This document shows, one piece after another, positions 8,244 through 16,073 of a DNA stretch of 64,000 nucleotides (position 1 is the stretch's first letter; each line of letters starts with the position of its first letter). The notes under the pieces were generated by a model. The model searched no databases, had not been told where the DNA came from, and saw only the letters and a list, made by a program, of their open reading frames with translations. The translations under genes were made by a program, and so were the position numbers. The stretch covers positions 62,001 to 126,000 of the forward strand of contig NZ_CAMFHB010000002.1 of NCBI RefSeq assembly GCF_945952055.1. Reading direction: 5' to 3'. Origin of the DNA: an uncultured Alsobacter sp. (GTDB lineage: Bacteria > Pseudomonadota > Alphaproteobacteria > Rhizobiales > Beijerinckiaceae).

Positions 8244-9011
8244 TCACCGCGCGTGCAGGTCCGTGAGGAAGCGCTGCGCGCGGGGGTGCGTGGGGGTCCG
8301 GAAGAAGTCTCCGGGTGCCGCGACCTCGAGGATGCGGCCGGCGTCCATGAACCAGACGCGGTCGGCCACCTCGCGGGCGAAGCTCATCTCGTGGGTGACG
8401 CACATCATCGTCATGCCGTCGCGGGCGAGCGCGCGCATGACGGCGAGCACCTCGCCCACCATCTCGGGGTCCAGCGCGCTGGTCGGCTCGTCGAAGAGCA
8501 TCGCCGGCGGCTCCATGGCCAGCGCGCGGGCAATCGCCACGCGCTGCTGCTGGCCGCCGGAGAGCTGGGCCGGGAAGGACTGCGCCTTGTTGGCGAGGCC
8601 GACCCGCTCGAGGAGTTCCATGGCCCGCGTGCGGGCATCGGTCTTGCCGACGCCGCTCACCTTGATCGGCGAGAGCATGACGTTGTCGAGCACGCTCAGA
8701 TGCGGGAAGAGGTTGAAGCTCTGAAACACGAAGCCGATGCGGCTGCGCAGCTTGTTGAGCGCGCTGCCGCCGAGCTTGGCGTGCACGTTCTGGCCGTCGA
8801 AGACGACCGCGCCGGAGTGGATCTCCTCCAGCCGGTTGACGGTGCGGATGAGGGTCGACTTGCCCGAGCCCGACGGGCCGCAGACCACCACGACCTCGCC
8901 CTTCTTCACCTCGGCATTGATGTCGAGGAGCGCGGCGAGATCGCCGTAGAACTTGTTGACGCCCTCGAAGCGGATCATGGGCGCGGCGGACGGGGCGGCT
9001 GCGTTCGACAT
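8244..9011 (-). CDS. Polar amino-acid ABC transporter ATP-binding protein, GlnQ type
   Basis: This 255-residue ATPase has all nucleotide-binding motifs: Walker [10 protein letters not shown] (near residue 47), Q-loop [10 protein letters not shown], signature LSGGQQQR, Walker [13 protein letters not shown] and H-loop VTHEM. The family is specific for amino-acid importers. Its ATG at 9011 is 2 bp from the stop of the permease gene, indicating translational coupling. It drives import with the permeases at 9014-9769 and 9771-10472 and the binding protein at 7350-8192. A longer in-frame extension overlapping the permease is rejected. Confidence 0.95.
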   Translation of the reverse strand: MSNAAAPSAAPMIRFEGVNKFYGDLAALLDINAEVKKGEVVVVCGPSGSGKSTLIRTVNRLEEIHSGAVVFDGQNVHAKLGGSALNKLRSRIGFVFQSFNLFPHLSVLDNVMLSPIKVSGVGKTDARTRAMELLERVGLANKAQSFPAQLSGGQQQRVAIARALAMEPPAMLFDEPTSALDPEMVGEVLAVMRALARDGMTMMCVTHEMSFAREVADRVWFMDAGRILEVAAPGDFFRTPTHPRAQRFLTDLHAR

Positions 9012-9013
9012 GG

Positions 9014-9769
9014 TCAGGACTCCGCGGCGACGGCGTGGGTGGCGGCGAGCACGGCGGTGTTGCCCGCCCCGCTGCGCCGCCACGCGATCCAGCTCTCCAG
9101 GGCCGTGGCGAGACGCGTCAGCGTCCAGCAGACGACGAAGTAGATGATCGCCAGGATGAAGTAGACTTCGAAGGGCTGGGTCAGCAGCCGGTTGTTGATC
9201 TGCCCGGCGGCGAAGGTCAGCTCGGGCACGTTGATCACGTAGCCCAGCGTCGTTTCCTTGATGGTGGAGACGAACTGGCTGATGATGCTCGGGATCATGT
9301 TGAACAGCGCCTGCGGCAGGATGACGTAGCGCATCGCGCCGAGATGGCTGTGGCCCAGGGCCCGGGCCGCATCCATCTGCCCGCGCGGCAGCGCCTGGAT
9401 GCCGGCGCGCACCACTTCGCTGAGGAAGGCTGCCTCGTAGATGACCAGCGCCACGACCATGGTCGAGAAGCCGGAGACGTTCGCCCCGATGAGGATCGGC
9501 AGCAGGAAGTAGACCCACAGGATGATCATGAGCAGCGGCACGCCGCGGGCCACGTAGACGAGGCCCATGACCGGCCAGCGCAGCACGCGCCAGGGCGACA
9601 GCGTCGCCAGCGCGAAGAGCACGCTCAGCGGGAAGGCGAGCGCGATGCCGAGCACCGACAGGATCAGCGTGGCGGCGATTCCGCCGAGCGGGCCGTTCGG
9701 ATACTGGCCGACCAGCAGCAGCAGCCAGTTGTTCTCGACGATGGAGACGATGTTGGAGAGCATGGCCAT
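9014..9769 (-). CDS. Polar amino-acid ABC transporter permease
   Basis: This HisM/GlnP-type inner-membrane permease is 251 residues long. Hydrophobic segments begin at about residue 30, and the conserved coupling loop is [24 protein letters not shown] second ATG two codons in (9763) is equally possible. It starts 1 bp before the stop of the preceding permease gene would end, so the two are tightly coupled. It is longer than its partner because of an N-terminal extension with [12 protein letters not shown]. It forms a heterodimer with the 233-residue permease. Confidence 0.9.
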   Translation of the reverse strand: MAMLSNIVSIVENNWLLLLVGQYPNGPLGGIAATLILSVLGIALAFPLSVLFALATLSPWRVLRWPVMGLVYVARGVPLLMIILWVYFLLPILIGANVSGFSTMVVALVIYEAAFLSEVVRAGIQALPRGQMDAARALGHSHLGAMRYVILPQALFNMIPSIISQFVSTIKETTLGYVINVPELTFAAGQINNRLLTQPFEVYFILAIIYFVVCWTLTRLATALESWIAWRRSGAGNTAVLAATHAVAAES

Positions 9770-9770
9770 C

Positions 9771-10472
9771 TCACACCGTCCCGGCCATGCGCGAGCGGCG
9801 CTCGAGGCGTTCGCCCAGCCACATCAGGAACAGCGAGAAGGCGAGGTAGAGCACGGTGGCGACGAGATAGCTCTCGAAGACCCGGAAGCTCTGGTTCTCG
9901 ATCTCCTTCACCGCATGGGTGAGTTCGGCCACGCCGATGGCCATGGCGAGGCTCGAGTTCTTGAACAGCGACACCGTGTGGTTGATGAGCGCCGGCATGG
10001 CGTTGCGCACGGCCTGGGGCATCAGGATGTAGGCCATGGCGCCCATGTAGCTGTGGCCCAGCGCGCGCGCCGCCTCCCACTGCCCCTTCGGCACGGACCG
10101 CAGGCCCGAGCGCAGGTCCTCGCTGAAATAGGCGCCCTGGCACAGGCCCAGCGCCACGATCGCGAACACCGCCTCGCCGTTGTGGTCGGCCAGGAACTCC
10201 TGCAGCCCGTTGGGCAGCAGGCTCGAGATGCCGAAGTACCAGAGCATGATCTGCACCAGCGTCGGCACGTTGCGGTGATACGAGACATAGATCTCGACGA
10301 ACCACTCGGCGGGCTTGGCGGGCAGCATGCGCAGCGCGAGCAGCAGCACGCCCAGCGTCATGGCCAGCAGCCAGGAGCCCGCGAAGATGATCAGCGTCAT
10401 CTTGACCCCGTGGACGAGCATCTGGACGAACGAGGGGTTCGTCAGGATCGCCAGGAGGTCGAAGCCCTTCAT
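9771..10472 (-). CDS. Polar amino-acid ABC transporter permease
   Basis: The start is set at the ATG giving MKGFDLLAILTNPSF, 10 bp after the SDR stop; this gives 233 residues. Four to five membrane segments are visible, starting with VKMTLIIFAGSWLLAMTLGV. The cytoplasmic loop [23 protein letters not shown] is the HisQ/HisM family signature. It partners the 251-residue permease encoded next. A longer in-frame reading through the SDR gene is an artefact of the GC-rich sequence. Confidence 0.9.
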   Translation of the reverse strand: MKGFDLLAILTNPSFVQMLVHGVKMTLIIFAGSWLLAMTLGVLLLALRMLPAKPAEWFVEIYVSYHRNVPTLVQIMLWYFGISSLLPNGLQEFLADHNGEAVFAIVALGLCQGAYFSEDLRSGLRSVPKGQWEAARALGHSYMGAMAYILMPQAVRNAMPALINHTVSLFKNSSLAMAIGVAELTHAVKEIENQSFRVFESYLVATVLYLAFSLFLMWLGERLERRSRMAGTV

Positions 10473-10482
10473 CGCCCGGGCC

Positions 10483-11256
10483 TCAGCGTGGCTTACGAGG
10501 CGCGGGCACCGCCGGGCCTTCCGGTTTGCCGGTCTGCAGGCCGCCCATGACCTGGAGGGTCGGGGTGATCTCCATGTAGCCGATGTTGACCGCCACCGGC
10601 GCGGCGATGGCGAAGGCGATCGCGTCGGCGATGTCCTTGGCCTCCGGCAGCTCGAAGCCCTCGATGAACCGGGCCCGGACTTCCGGAGTGTCGCCGTGGA
10701 CATGGGCGAAGATGTCGGTCGCCACGCGGCCGGGGCAGATCTCGGTGACCCGCACGCGCTTGCCGAAGGCGTCGACGCGCAGCTGGTTGCTCAGCATGCT
10801 CACGCCGGCCTTGGTGGCGTGATAGGTCGAGTTGCCCCCGAAATTATAAGCAGCCGCGATGGATGAGATGTTCACCACGTGACCGCGATCGCGCGCGACC
10901 ATGCCAGGCACCGCAAGGCGGCACAGATGAAGCACAGCGCGCAGATTGACGTCGACCAGAAGATCGATGTCTTCCGGGTCCGCCTGCAGGAACTTCTTGG
11001 GCCGGTCGACACCTGCATTGTTGACGAGCACGTCGATCTCGAGGCCCTCGACCAGCTTCGTCATGGCCTTGATGTCGGAAACGTCGAGGACATGGGCGAT
11101 GCAGCCGGTGCGGGCGGCGAGCTCGTTCAGCGGCCCGGCGCTGCGCGCCACGGCATGGACCTCCAGGCCCTCGCGGCACAGGCGCTCGACGACGGCGGCC
11201 CCGATCCCCGAGGAGGCGCCGGTCACGAGTGCTGTCCTGTAGTCGGAGAACGACAT
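10483..11256 (-). CDS. SDR-family oxidoreductase
   Basis: This 257-residue short-chain dehydrogenase has TGASSGIG near residue 13, NNAG near residue 85, a Ser in NISSIAAAYNFGG and YHATKAG as the catalytic Tyr/Lys. It resembles the YdfG-type 3-hydroxy acid dehydrogenase group that oxidises serine-like and 3-hydroxy acids, though this is not conclusive. The ATG at 11256 has GAGGAT eight bases upstream. It is the first gene of the operon controlled by the LysR-type module at 11281-11346, followed by the amino-acid-type transporter. This suggests it oxidises or reduces the imported compound. Confidence 0.85.
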   Translation of the reverse strand: MSFSDYRTALVTGASSGIGAAVVERLCREGLEVHAVARSAGPLNELAARTGCIAHVLDVSDIKAMTKLVEGLEIDVLVNNAGVDRPKKFLQADPEDIDLLVDVNLRAVLHLCRLAVPGMVARDRGHVVNISSIAAAYNFGGNSTYHATKAGVSMLSNQLRVDAFGKRVRVTEICPGRVATDIFAHVHGDTPEVRARFIEGFELPEAKDIADAIAFAIAAPVAVNIGYMEITPTLQVMGGLQTGKPEGPAVPAPRKPR

Positions 11257-11280
11257 GGATATCCTCACATGTTGACGGTG

Positions 11281-11346
11281 ACGCTAGCGATGGGCGGTTT
11301 CGGCCGCCAAGACGGTTTCGCTGTGGCGGGATAAGGGGCGCTTATG
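11281..11346 (-). promoter_or_regulatory. LysR-type promoter module 1 (SDR/ABC operon)
   Basis: Read on the minus strand, the inverted repeat ATAAG-CGCCC-CTTAT (11331-11345) is followed 19 bp later by CTTGG (11307-11311, a -35) and after 18 more bases by the CTAGCGT core (11281-11287, a -10). The same layout with the same spacings occurs at 16008-16073 and 17025-17090. The box overlaps the TAA stop of pxpA. It should drive the SDR-permease-permease-ATPase-binding protein-dehydrogenase operon. Confidence 0.8.
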
Positions 11347-12130
11347 TTTGAGCCGTCCCCGCTCCTCCCAGCACCTGCGTGACGGGCGTGACCGCGCCGC
11401 CGGCCTCCTCGATCGCCGAACGGACGGTGCGCGCGAACTCCACCGCCTCGGCATTGTCGCCGTGCAGCAGGATCGAATGGGCCGGCATGGCGAGCGAAGC
11501 GCCGCTCGCCGTGATCACCCGCCCCTCGCGCAGCAGCAGGCGGACGCGTTCCAGCACCGTCGCGCGGTCGTGGATGACGGCGCCGGGCCGTCCGCGCGGC
11601 ACCAGCAGGCCATCATCGCCATAGGCCCGGTCGGCCAGGAACGTCGTCGCGACCTTCAGGCCGCAACGCGCCGCGGCGCCTTCGATGGCGGCGCTGGTGG
11701 ACGAGACGACCAGCAAGGTCGGGTCGAAGGAGGCCACGGCCTCGACCAGCGGGCCGGCGAGCGCCGCATCGGCGGCCGCCATGTTGCCCAGCGCGCCGTG
11801 GAAGCTCATGTGCCGCACGCGCGCCCCGACGCTGCGGGCCAGGCCGTCCAGCGCGCCGAGCTGGTAGACCACCATCGCGGCGAGTTCCTCGACGGGGATC
11901 TGCATGGGCCGGCGGCCGAAGCCCTGGCGGTCGGGAAAGCCGACATGGGCGCCGATGTCGACGCCGAGCTCCTTCGCCCGCAGGACCGTGCGCTTCATGA
12001 TCAGCGGATCGCCGGCATGGAAGCCGCAGGCGACATTGGCCGAGGAGACGAGCTGCAGGAGCGCGTCGTCGTCGCCCATGGGCCAGGGGCCGAAGCCTTC
12101 GCCGAGGTCGGCGTTGAGGTCGATCTTCAT
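11342..12130 (-). CDS. pxpA: 5-oxoprolinase subunit A, LamB/YcsF family
   Basis: This 262-residue protein starts MKIDLNADLGEGFGPWPMGD and contains SSANVACGFHAGDP, GAHVGFPD and RHMSFHGALGN, the LamB/YcsF signatures. PxpA works with PxpB and PxpC in the ATP-dependent opening of 5-oxoproline to glutamate. Its ATG overlaps the stop of the biotin-less BCCP gene (ATGA). It is the last gene of the operon, and its stop codon lies inside the LysR box of the next operon. A related lactam substrate is possible, because two biotin enzyme subunits are co-encoded. Confidence 0.92.
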   Translation of the reverse strand: MKIDLNADLGEGFGPWPMGDDDALLQLVSSANVACGFHAGDPLIMKRTVLRAKELGVDIGAHVGFPDRQGFGRRPMQIPVEELAAMVVYQLGALDGLARSVGARVRHMSFHGALGNMAAADAALAGPLVEAVASFDPTLLVVSSTSAAIEGAAARCGLKVATTFLADRAYGDDGLLVPRGRPGAVIHDRATVLERVRLLLREGRVITASGASLAMPAHSILLHGDNAEAVEFARTVRSAIEEAGGAVTPVTQVLGGAGTAQT

Positions 12131-12552
12131 GGCGTCTCCCCGGTGTCGATCGGGACGATGGCGACGAGCGGCGTGCCGAAGCCCACGGTCGCGCCATGGG
12201 CCGCGAGCACGCCCTCGACGATGCAGTCGCACGGTGCGGAGACGGCCTGAAGGATGGGGCCAGTACGGAGGAAGCCGAGAGGCTCGCCGGCCGCATGCTG
12301 CGAACCGGGCGCCGCGGCGGGCTCGAGGCGCAGCGGATGGCGGTCGAGGAAGACGCCGACGCCCGGGGCAGCGACGACCTCGGCCTCGGCAGCGGCGATG
12401 TCCTCGACCGGCGACACGGCTTCGGAACGGACCACGCTGCCGGCCTGCACCAGCCGCAGCGTGCCGTCGGGCCCGCGCAGTTCGAGCACCGCGATGTCGG
12501 TCGCGGCAAGCCAGGTCGAGAGTTGGGCCACGAAGGCAGGATCGACGCTCAT
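12127..12552 (-). CDS. BCCP-like protein lacking the biotinylated lysine
   Basis: This 141-residue protein resembles the true BCCP of the same operon along its length. The N-terminal stretch AATDIAVLELRGPDGTLRLV parallels AASDLAEMEFSEDGWSLRLV, and the C-terminal half has the biotinyl/lipoyl fold, ending FGTPLVAIVP. Where BCCPs have EAMK, aligned without gaps, this one has RTGP (residues 96-99): the biotin lysine is replaced by Pro99. It therefore cannot carry biotin in the usual way. It overlaps both neighbours by ATGA, so it is translationally coupled with PxpC and PxpA. A structural or regulatory subunit role is inferred. Confidence 0.8.
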   Translation of the reverse strand: MSVDPAFVAQLSTWLAATDIAVLELRGPDGTLRLVQAGSVVRSEAVSPVEDIAAAEAEVVAAPGVGVFLDRHPLRLEPAAAPGSQHAAGEPLGFLRTGPILQAVSAPCDCIVEGVLAAHGATVGFGTPLVAIVPIDTGETP

Positions 12553-13535
12553 CGCCCGCCCTCCCCGGCCCGGTGCTGCAGTCCCGCGATCCGGCGGGCC
12601 TTGTCCAGCCAGCGGCGGTTGCCGGCGGCTGCGTCGAGCGCCTCGTCCCAGGTGCACGGCGCGAAGCGGATGCGGCTGCCCGGAGGCGCCTGGCCGAGGC
12701 GCCAGAGGTCGGCTTCGATCACGACGCCGATCTTCGGGTAGCCGCCGGAGGGCTGGGCGTCGCGCATCTGGATGATGGGCTGGCCGCCATGCGGCACCTG
12801 GATGACGCCCGGCACGATGCCGTGCGAGCGCAGCTCCAGCGGCACGCGCGGCTTCAGCTCGTCGCCGGCGAGGCGGAAACCATAACGGTCGCTCTGGGGC
12901 GTGATCTTCCAGGCGCAGGACCAGAGCGAGGCCTGGGCCTGCGGCGTGAAGGCGTCGTACTCGGCCGCCGGCAGGACGCGCACGGCGGGCACGCCGTCCA
13001 CGTCGAGCGGCAGGTCGAAGACCGGCGGCACGAGGCCCACGTCCGGGCCGGCGCGGTCGGCGGCGTGGGTCGGGACGAGGTCGCCCGTCTGTAGCGGCCG
13101 GCCCTCGTGGCCGCCGAAGGCGCCGCGCATCTGCGTGCTGCGCGAGCCGAGCACGACCGGCACGTCGATGCCGCCGGCCACGCAGAGATAGGCACGCGTG
13201 GCACGCCAGGCCGAGGGGCCTGGCACCGACAGCGTCAGGCTTTGACCCGCCTGCGCCCGGCAGGCGAACCAGGGCGGGACCGCCTTCCCGTCGAGCGCGG
13301 GCGCGCAGTCCGTGCCCGTCACCGCGAAGCGGGTGGGCTCGGTGAAGCGCACCGTGAAGGGGAACACGGGTATCTCGATCGCGGCCGCCCCTTCCTCGTT
13401 GCCGAGCAGGATGTTGCCGGCGGCGAGCGCCATCGGGTCCATGGCGCCGGCGACGCCGACGCCGAGGTTGAGCGCGCCGACCCGGCCGAGGTCCTGGACG
13501 GTCGCCAGCGCGGCGCCTGCGACGATCTCGATCAT
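12549..13535 (-). CDS. pxpC: 5-oxoprolinase subunit C / biotin-dependent carboxyltransferase-family protein
   Basis: This 328-residue KipA/PxpC-family protein starts MIEIVAGAALATVQDLGRVG, with the characteristic G-x-MDP-x-A-L-A-N segment (GAMDPMALAAGN) and LRSHGIVPGVIQVPHGGQP followed by QPSGGYPKIG. It is homologous to half of the carboxyltransferase domain of urea carboxylase, and PxpB is homologous to the other half. Here it is separated from PxpB but coupled by ATGA overlap. With accC and accB in the same operon it could act in a biotin-dependent carboxylation or in ATP-dependent 5-oxoproline hydrolysis. Confidence 0.92.
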   Translation of the reverse strand: MIEIVAGAALATVQDLGRVGALNLGVGVAGAMDPMALAAGNILLGNEEGAAAIEIPVFPFTVRFTEPTRFAVTGTDCAPALDGKAVPPWFACRAQAGQSLTLSVPGPSAWRATRAYLCVAGGIDVPVVLGSRSTQMRGAFGGHEGRPLQTGDLVPTHAADRAGPDVGLVPPVFDLPLDVDGVPAVRVLPAAEYDAFTPQAQASLWSCAWKITPQSDRYGFRLAGDELKPRVPLELRSHGIVPGVIQVPHGGQPIIQMRDAQPSGGYPKIGVVIEADLWRLGQAPPGSRIRFAPCTWDEALDAAAGNRRWLDKARRIAGLQHRAGEGGR

Positions 13536-14188
13536 CGCAGCACCCTCATCGGCCGGAAGCGGATGCTGTCGCCCGGCTGCAGGAGCGCCGGCGGGGTGCG
13601 CGACACGTCGAAGAAGGTCATGTCGGTGGTGCCGATCGTGTTCCAGCCGCTGGGGCCGGCCGACGCCGAGACGCCCGTCTGGCTGCCGCCGATCGAGACC
13701 GCGCCGCCGGGGATCTTGAGCACCGGCACCTTGCGGCGCGGCGTGGCGATGCGCGCGTCCATGCCGCCGAGGTAGCAGTAGCCGGGGTGGCTGCCCAGCG
13801 CATAGACCGTGTAGGTCGGCTCGGCATGGAGCGCGACGATGTCGTCGATCGAGAGGCCGGTGTGGGCGACGACGTCGGCCATGTGCGGGCCGCCCTCCCC
13901 GCCATAGCTGACCGGCAGGTCGACGCAGCGCCCGCTGTAGGGCAGCGGCTCGACCGCGGTCCACGTCGCGAGCAGCCGGTCCTTGAAGGCCTGCAACTGC
14001 CGGGGCGGATCGGCGAAGACCAGCATGAGGTTGTTCATGCCGGGCACGGCCTCGCGCACGCTCGCCCAGCGCTCGGTCTCTCGCGCCAGGGCCCAGATGC
14101 GGCGCTGCGTCTCCAGCGTCGTGTCGCCGGGCGCCTCGAACAGGAGCCCGGTCGTGCCGAGCAGGCTCAGATGGGGCGCGCCGGTCAT
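13532..14188 (-). CDS. pxpB: 5-oxoprolinase subunit B, KipI family
   Basis: This 218-residue KipI/PxpB protein has the conserved LPVSYGGEGGPHMADV, GSHPGYCYLGGMD and KIPGGAVSIGGSQTGV motifs in order. It forms the complex with PxpC, and its fold equals one half of the allophanate/urea carboxylase carboxyltransferase domain. Its ATG overlaps the accC stop (ATGA), so biotin carboxylase and carboxyltransferase-like subunits are made in a coupled way. Length is normal for the family. Confidence 0.93.
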   Translation of the reverse strand: MTGAPHLSLLGTTGLLFEAPGDTTLETQRRIWALARETERWASVREAVPGMNNLMLVFADPPRQLQAFKDRLLATWTAVEPLPYSGRCVDLPVSYGGEGGPHMADVVAHTGLSIDDIVALHAEPTYTVYALGSHPGYCYLGGMDARIATPRRKVPVLKIPGGAVSIGGSQTGVSASAGPSGWNTIGTTDMTFFDVSRTPPALLQPGDSIRFRPMRVLR

Positions 14189-15534
14189 GCCGCGTCTCCC
14201 GCCATCATCCGCTCGAGATGATGGATGTCGACGCCGCCCGTCCCGAACGCGGCGTCGTCCACGAGCCGCCGGTGCAGCGGCAGGTTCGTGCGGATGCCCT
14301 CGACCACGGTCTCGCCGAGCGCGGCGCGCAGCCGCGCCAGCGCGTCCTCGCGGGTCGCGCCGTGGACGATGAGCTTGCCGATGAGGCTGTCGTAATAGGG
14401 TGGCACGCGGTAGCCCGCGCCGGCATGGCTGTCGACGCGCACGCCCGGGCCGCCGGCCATCTGCCAGGCGGTGATGAGGCCGGGCGACGGCGCGAAGGTC
14501 TCAGGGTCTTCGGCGTTCAGCCGGCACTCGAAGGCGTGGCCGCGGCAGGCGACGTCCGCCTGCGCGAGGGGCAGGGCCTCGCCGCGGGCGACGCGGATCT
14601 GGAGTTCGACGAGGTCGAGGCCCGCGGTCATCTCGGTGACCGGATGCTCGACCTGGAGGCGCGTGTTCATCTCGATGAAGTAGAAGCTGCCGTCCTCGTA
14701 GAGGAACTCGAACGTGCCGACGCCCCGGTAGCCGATGCTCCGGCAAGCCTGCGCGCAGCGCTCGCCGACCTCGGCGATCTTGGCCGCGTCGATCCCCGGC
14801 GCGGGGGCTTCCTCGATGACCTTCTGGTGGCGGCGCTGCAGCGAGCAGTCGCGGCTGCCGAGCCACAGCGCGTTGCCATGGGTGTCGGCGATGACCTGGA
14901 TCTCGACGTGGCGCGGGTGGGTCAGGAAGCGCTCGGCATAGATCTCGCCGTTGCCGAAGGCGCTGCGGCCCTCCTCGCGGGTCACGGCGAGCGCGTCGAG
15001 AAGGTCGGCCTCGCGGTCGACCCGGCGCATGCCTCGCCCACCGCCGCCGCCCGCGGCCTTGAGGATCAGCGGATAGCCGATGTCGCGGGCGATGGCCACG
15101 ACGCGGGCCGGATCGTCCGGCAGGCCCTCGTCGAGGCCCGGCACGCAGGGCACGCCGGCGGCGCGCATGGCGCGCTTGGCGGAGATCTTGTCGCCCATGA
15201 TGCGCATCGTGGCGCCGGTCGGCCCGATGAAGGTAAGGCCTGCCGCCTCGACCCGGTCGGCGAAGTCGGCATTTTCGGAGAGGAAGCCGTAGCCGGGATG
15301 GATGGCGTCCGCCCCCGTGACCTCGGCGACGGCGAGGATCGCCGCCTGGTCGAGGTAGCTCTTGCGCACCGGCGCCGGGCCAATGCAGAGCGCCTGGTCG
15401 GCCATGAGGACATGGGCGCTGTCAGCGTCGGCCTGCGAATGAACCGCCACGGTGCCGATGCCCAGCAGCCGGCAGGCCCGGATGACCCGCACGGCGATCT
15501 CGCCGCGATTCGCGATGAGGACGCGCGTCACCAT
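14185..15534 (-). CDS. accC: Biotin carboxylase
   Basis: This 449-residue protein is a full-length biotin carboxylase. The N-terminal domain has IANRGEIAVRVIRACR and HPGYGFLSENADFA, the ATP-grasp domain has KAAGGGGGRGMR, and the active site includes KVIEEAPAP, EFLYEDGSFYFIEMNTRLQVEHP and the Arg of the MNTR motif. It carboxylates biotin on BCCP with ATP and bicarbonate. It lies in a catabolic operon with pxpB/pxpC, so this is probably a dedicated paralogue and not the housekeeping acetyl-CoA carboxylase subunit. The start codon is 2 bp after the accB stop. Confidence 0.93.
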   Translation of the reverse strand: MVTRVLIANRGEIAVRVIRACRLLGIGTVAVHSQADADSAHVLMADQALCIGPAPVRKSYLDQAAILAVAEVTGADAIHPGYGFLSENADFADRVEAAGLTFIGPTGATMRIMGDKISAKRAMRAAGVPCVPGLDEGLPDDPARVVAIARDIGYPLILKAAGGGGGRGMRRVDREADLLDALAVTREEGRSAFGNGEIYAERFLTHPRHVEIQVIADTHGNALWLGSRDCSLQRRHQKVIEEAPAPGIDAAKIAEVGERCAQACRSIGYRGVGTFEFLYEDGSFYFIEMNTRLQVEHPVTEMTAGLDLVELQIRVARGEALPLAQADVACRGHAFECRLNAEDPETFAPSPGLITAWQMAGGPGVRVDSHAGAGYRVPPYYDSLIGKLIVHGATREDALARLRAALGETVVEGIRTNLPLHRRLVDDAAFGTGGVDIHHLERMMAGDAA

Positions 15535-15536
15535 GG

Positions 15537-15974
15537 TCAGGCGAACCTCGCCAGCACCTGACCCGCCTCGACCTCCTCGCCGGAGGTCACGGCCACGGCC
15601 TCGATCACGCCGTCGCGGCCCGCCTTGATCTCCTGGAACACCTTCATCGCCTCGACCATGCACACGGTGGTGCCGGCCGTGACCGCCTGCCCGGGCGTCA
15701 CGAAGGGCGCCGCGCCGGGCGACGGGGCGAGGTAAACCACGCCGAACATGGGCGAGCGCAGGTCGTTGGCGGTCGGCGGGGCCGCCTTCTGGCGCGGGGC
15801 GGCGGCGGGCGCCGGGGCGCGCGGCCGGGGCGCGGCCTGCATCGTGGCTGCGGCGGCCTCGGGCCCCTTGTGCCGGACCAGGCGCAGCGACCAGCCATCC
15901 TCGCTGAACTCCATCTCGGCGAGATCGGAGGCCGCCATCGCGTCGATGAGAGACTTGATTGTCTCGGGAGTCAT
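15537..15974 (-). CDS. accB: Biotin carboxyl carrier protein
   Basis: This 145-residue BCCP has an N-terminal helical region (TPETIKSLIDAMAASDLAEM), a Pro/Ala-rich linker at about residues 42-67 and a C-terminal biotinyl domain with VEAMKVFQEI, so Lys111 is the biotin site. The DLRSPMFGVVYLAPSPGAAPFV stretch precedes the domain. It heads the operon behind LysR module 2 and would carry carboxybiotin from AccC to the PxpB/PxpC-type partner. It is the active counterpart of the Lys-less paralogue encoded at 12127-12552. Confidence 0.93.
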   Translation of the reverse strand: MTPETIKSLIDAMAASDLAEMEFSEDGWSLRLVRHKGPEAAAATMQAAPRPRAPAPAAAPRQKAAPPTANDLRSPMFGVVYLAPSPGAAPFVTPGQAVTAGTTVCMVEAMKVFQEIKAGRDGVIEAVAVTSGEEVEAGQVLARFA

Positions 15975-16007
15975 GGGCCCGCGCCACTTCGGTGAGAGTG
16001 CACCGAA

Positions 16008-16073
16008 ACGCTAGCCCCGCCCCTCGCGCGGGACCAAGACGGTTTGGCTGTGCCGCTATAAGGCGGTCTTATG
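16008..16073 (-). promoter_or_regulatory. LysR-type promoter module 2 (accB-pxp operon)
   Basis: On the minus strand, ATAAG-ACCGC-CTTAT is followed 19 bp later by CTTGG (16034-16038) and after 18 more bases by the CTAGCGT core (16008-16014). The 40-bp box-to-CTTGG stretch matches module 1 at 33 of 40 positions. The box overlaps the TAA stop of the LysR gene. It should drive accB-accC-pxpB-pxpC-BCCP-like-pxpA. Confidence 0.8.

Noticed and set aside
16069-16073. Possible frameshift or truncation of the LysR gene because its stop lies in a promoter box
   Set aside because: The protein is of normal length (312 residues), and pxpA shows the same stop-in-box arrangement; this is overlap and not damage.
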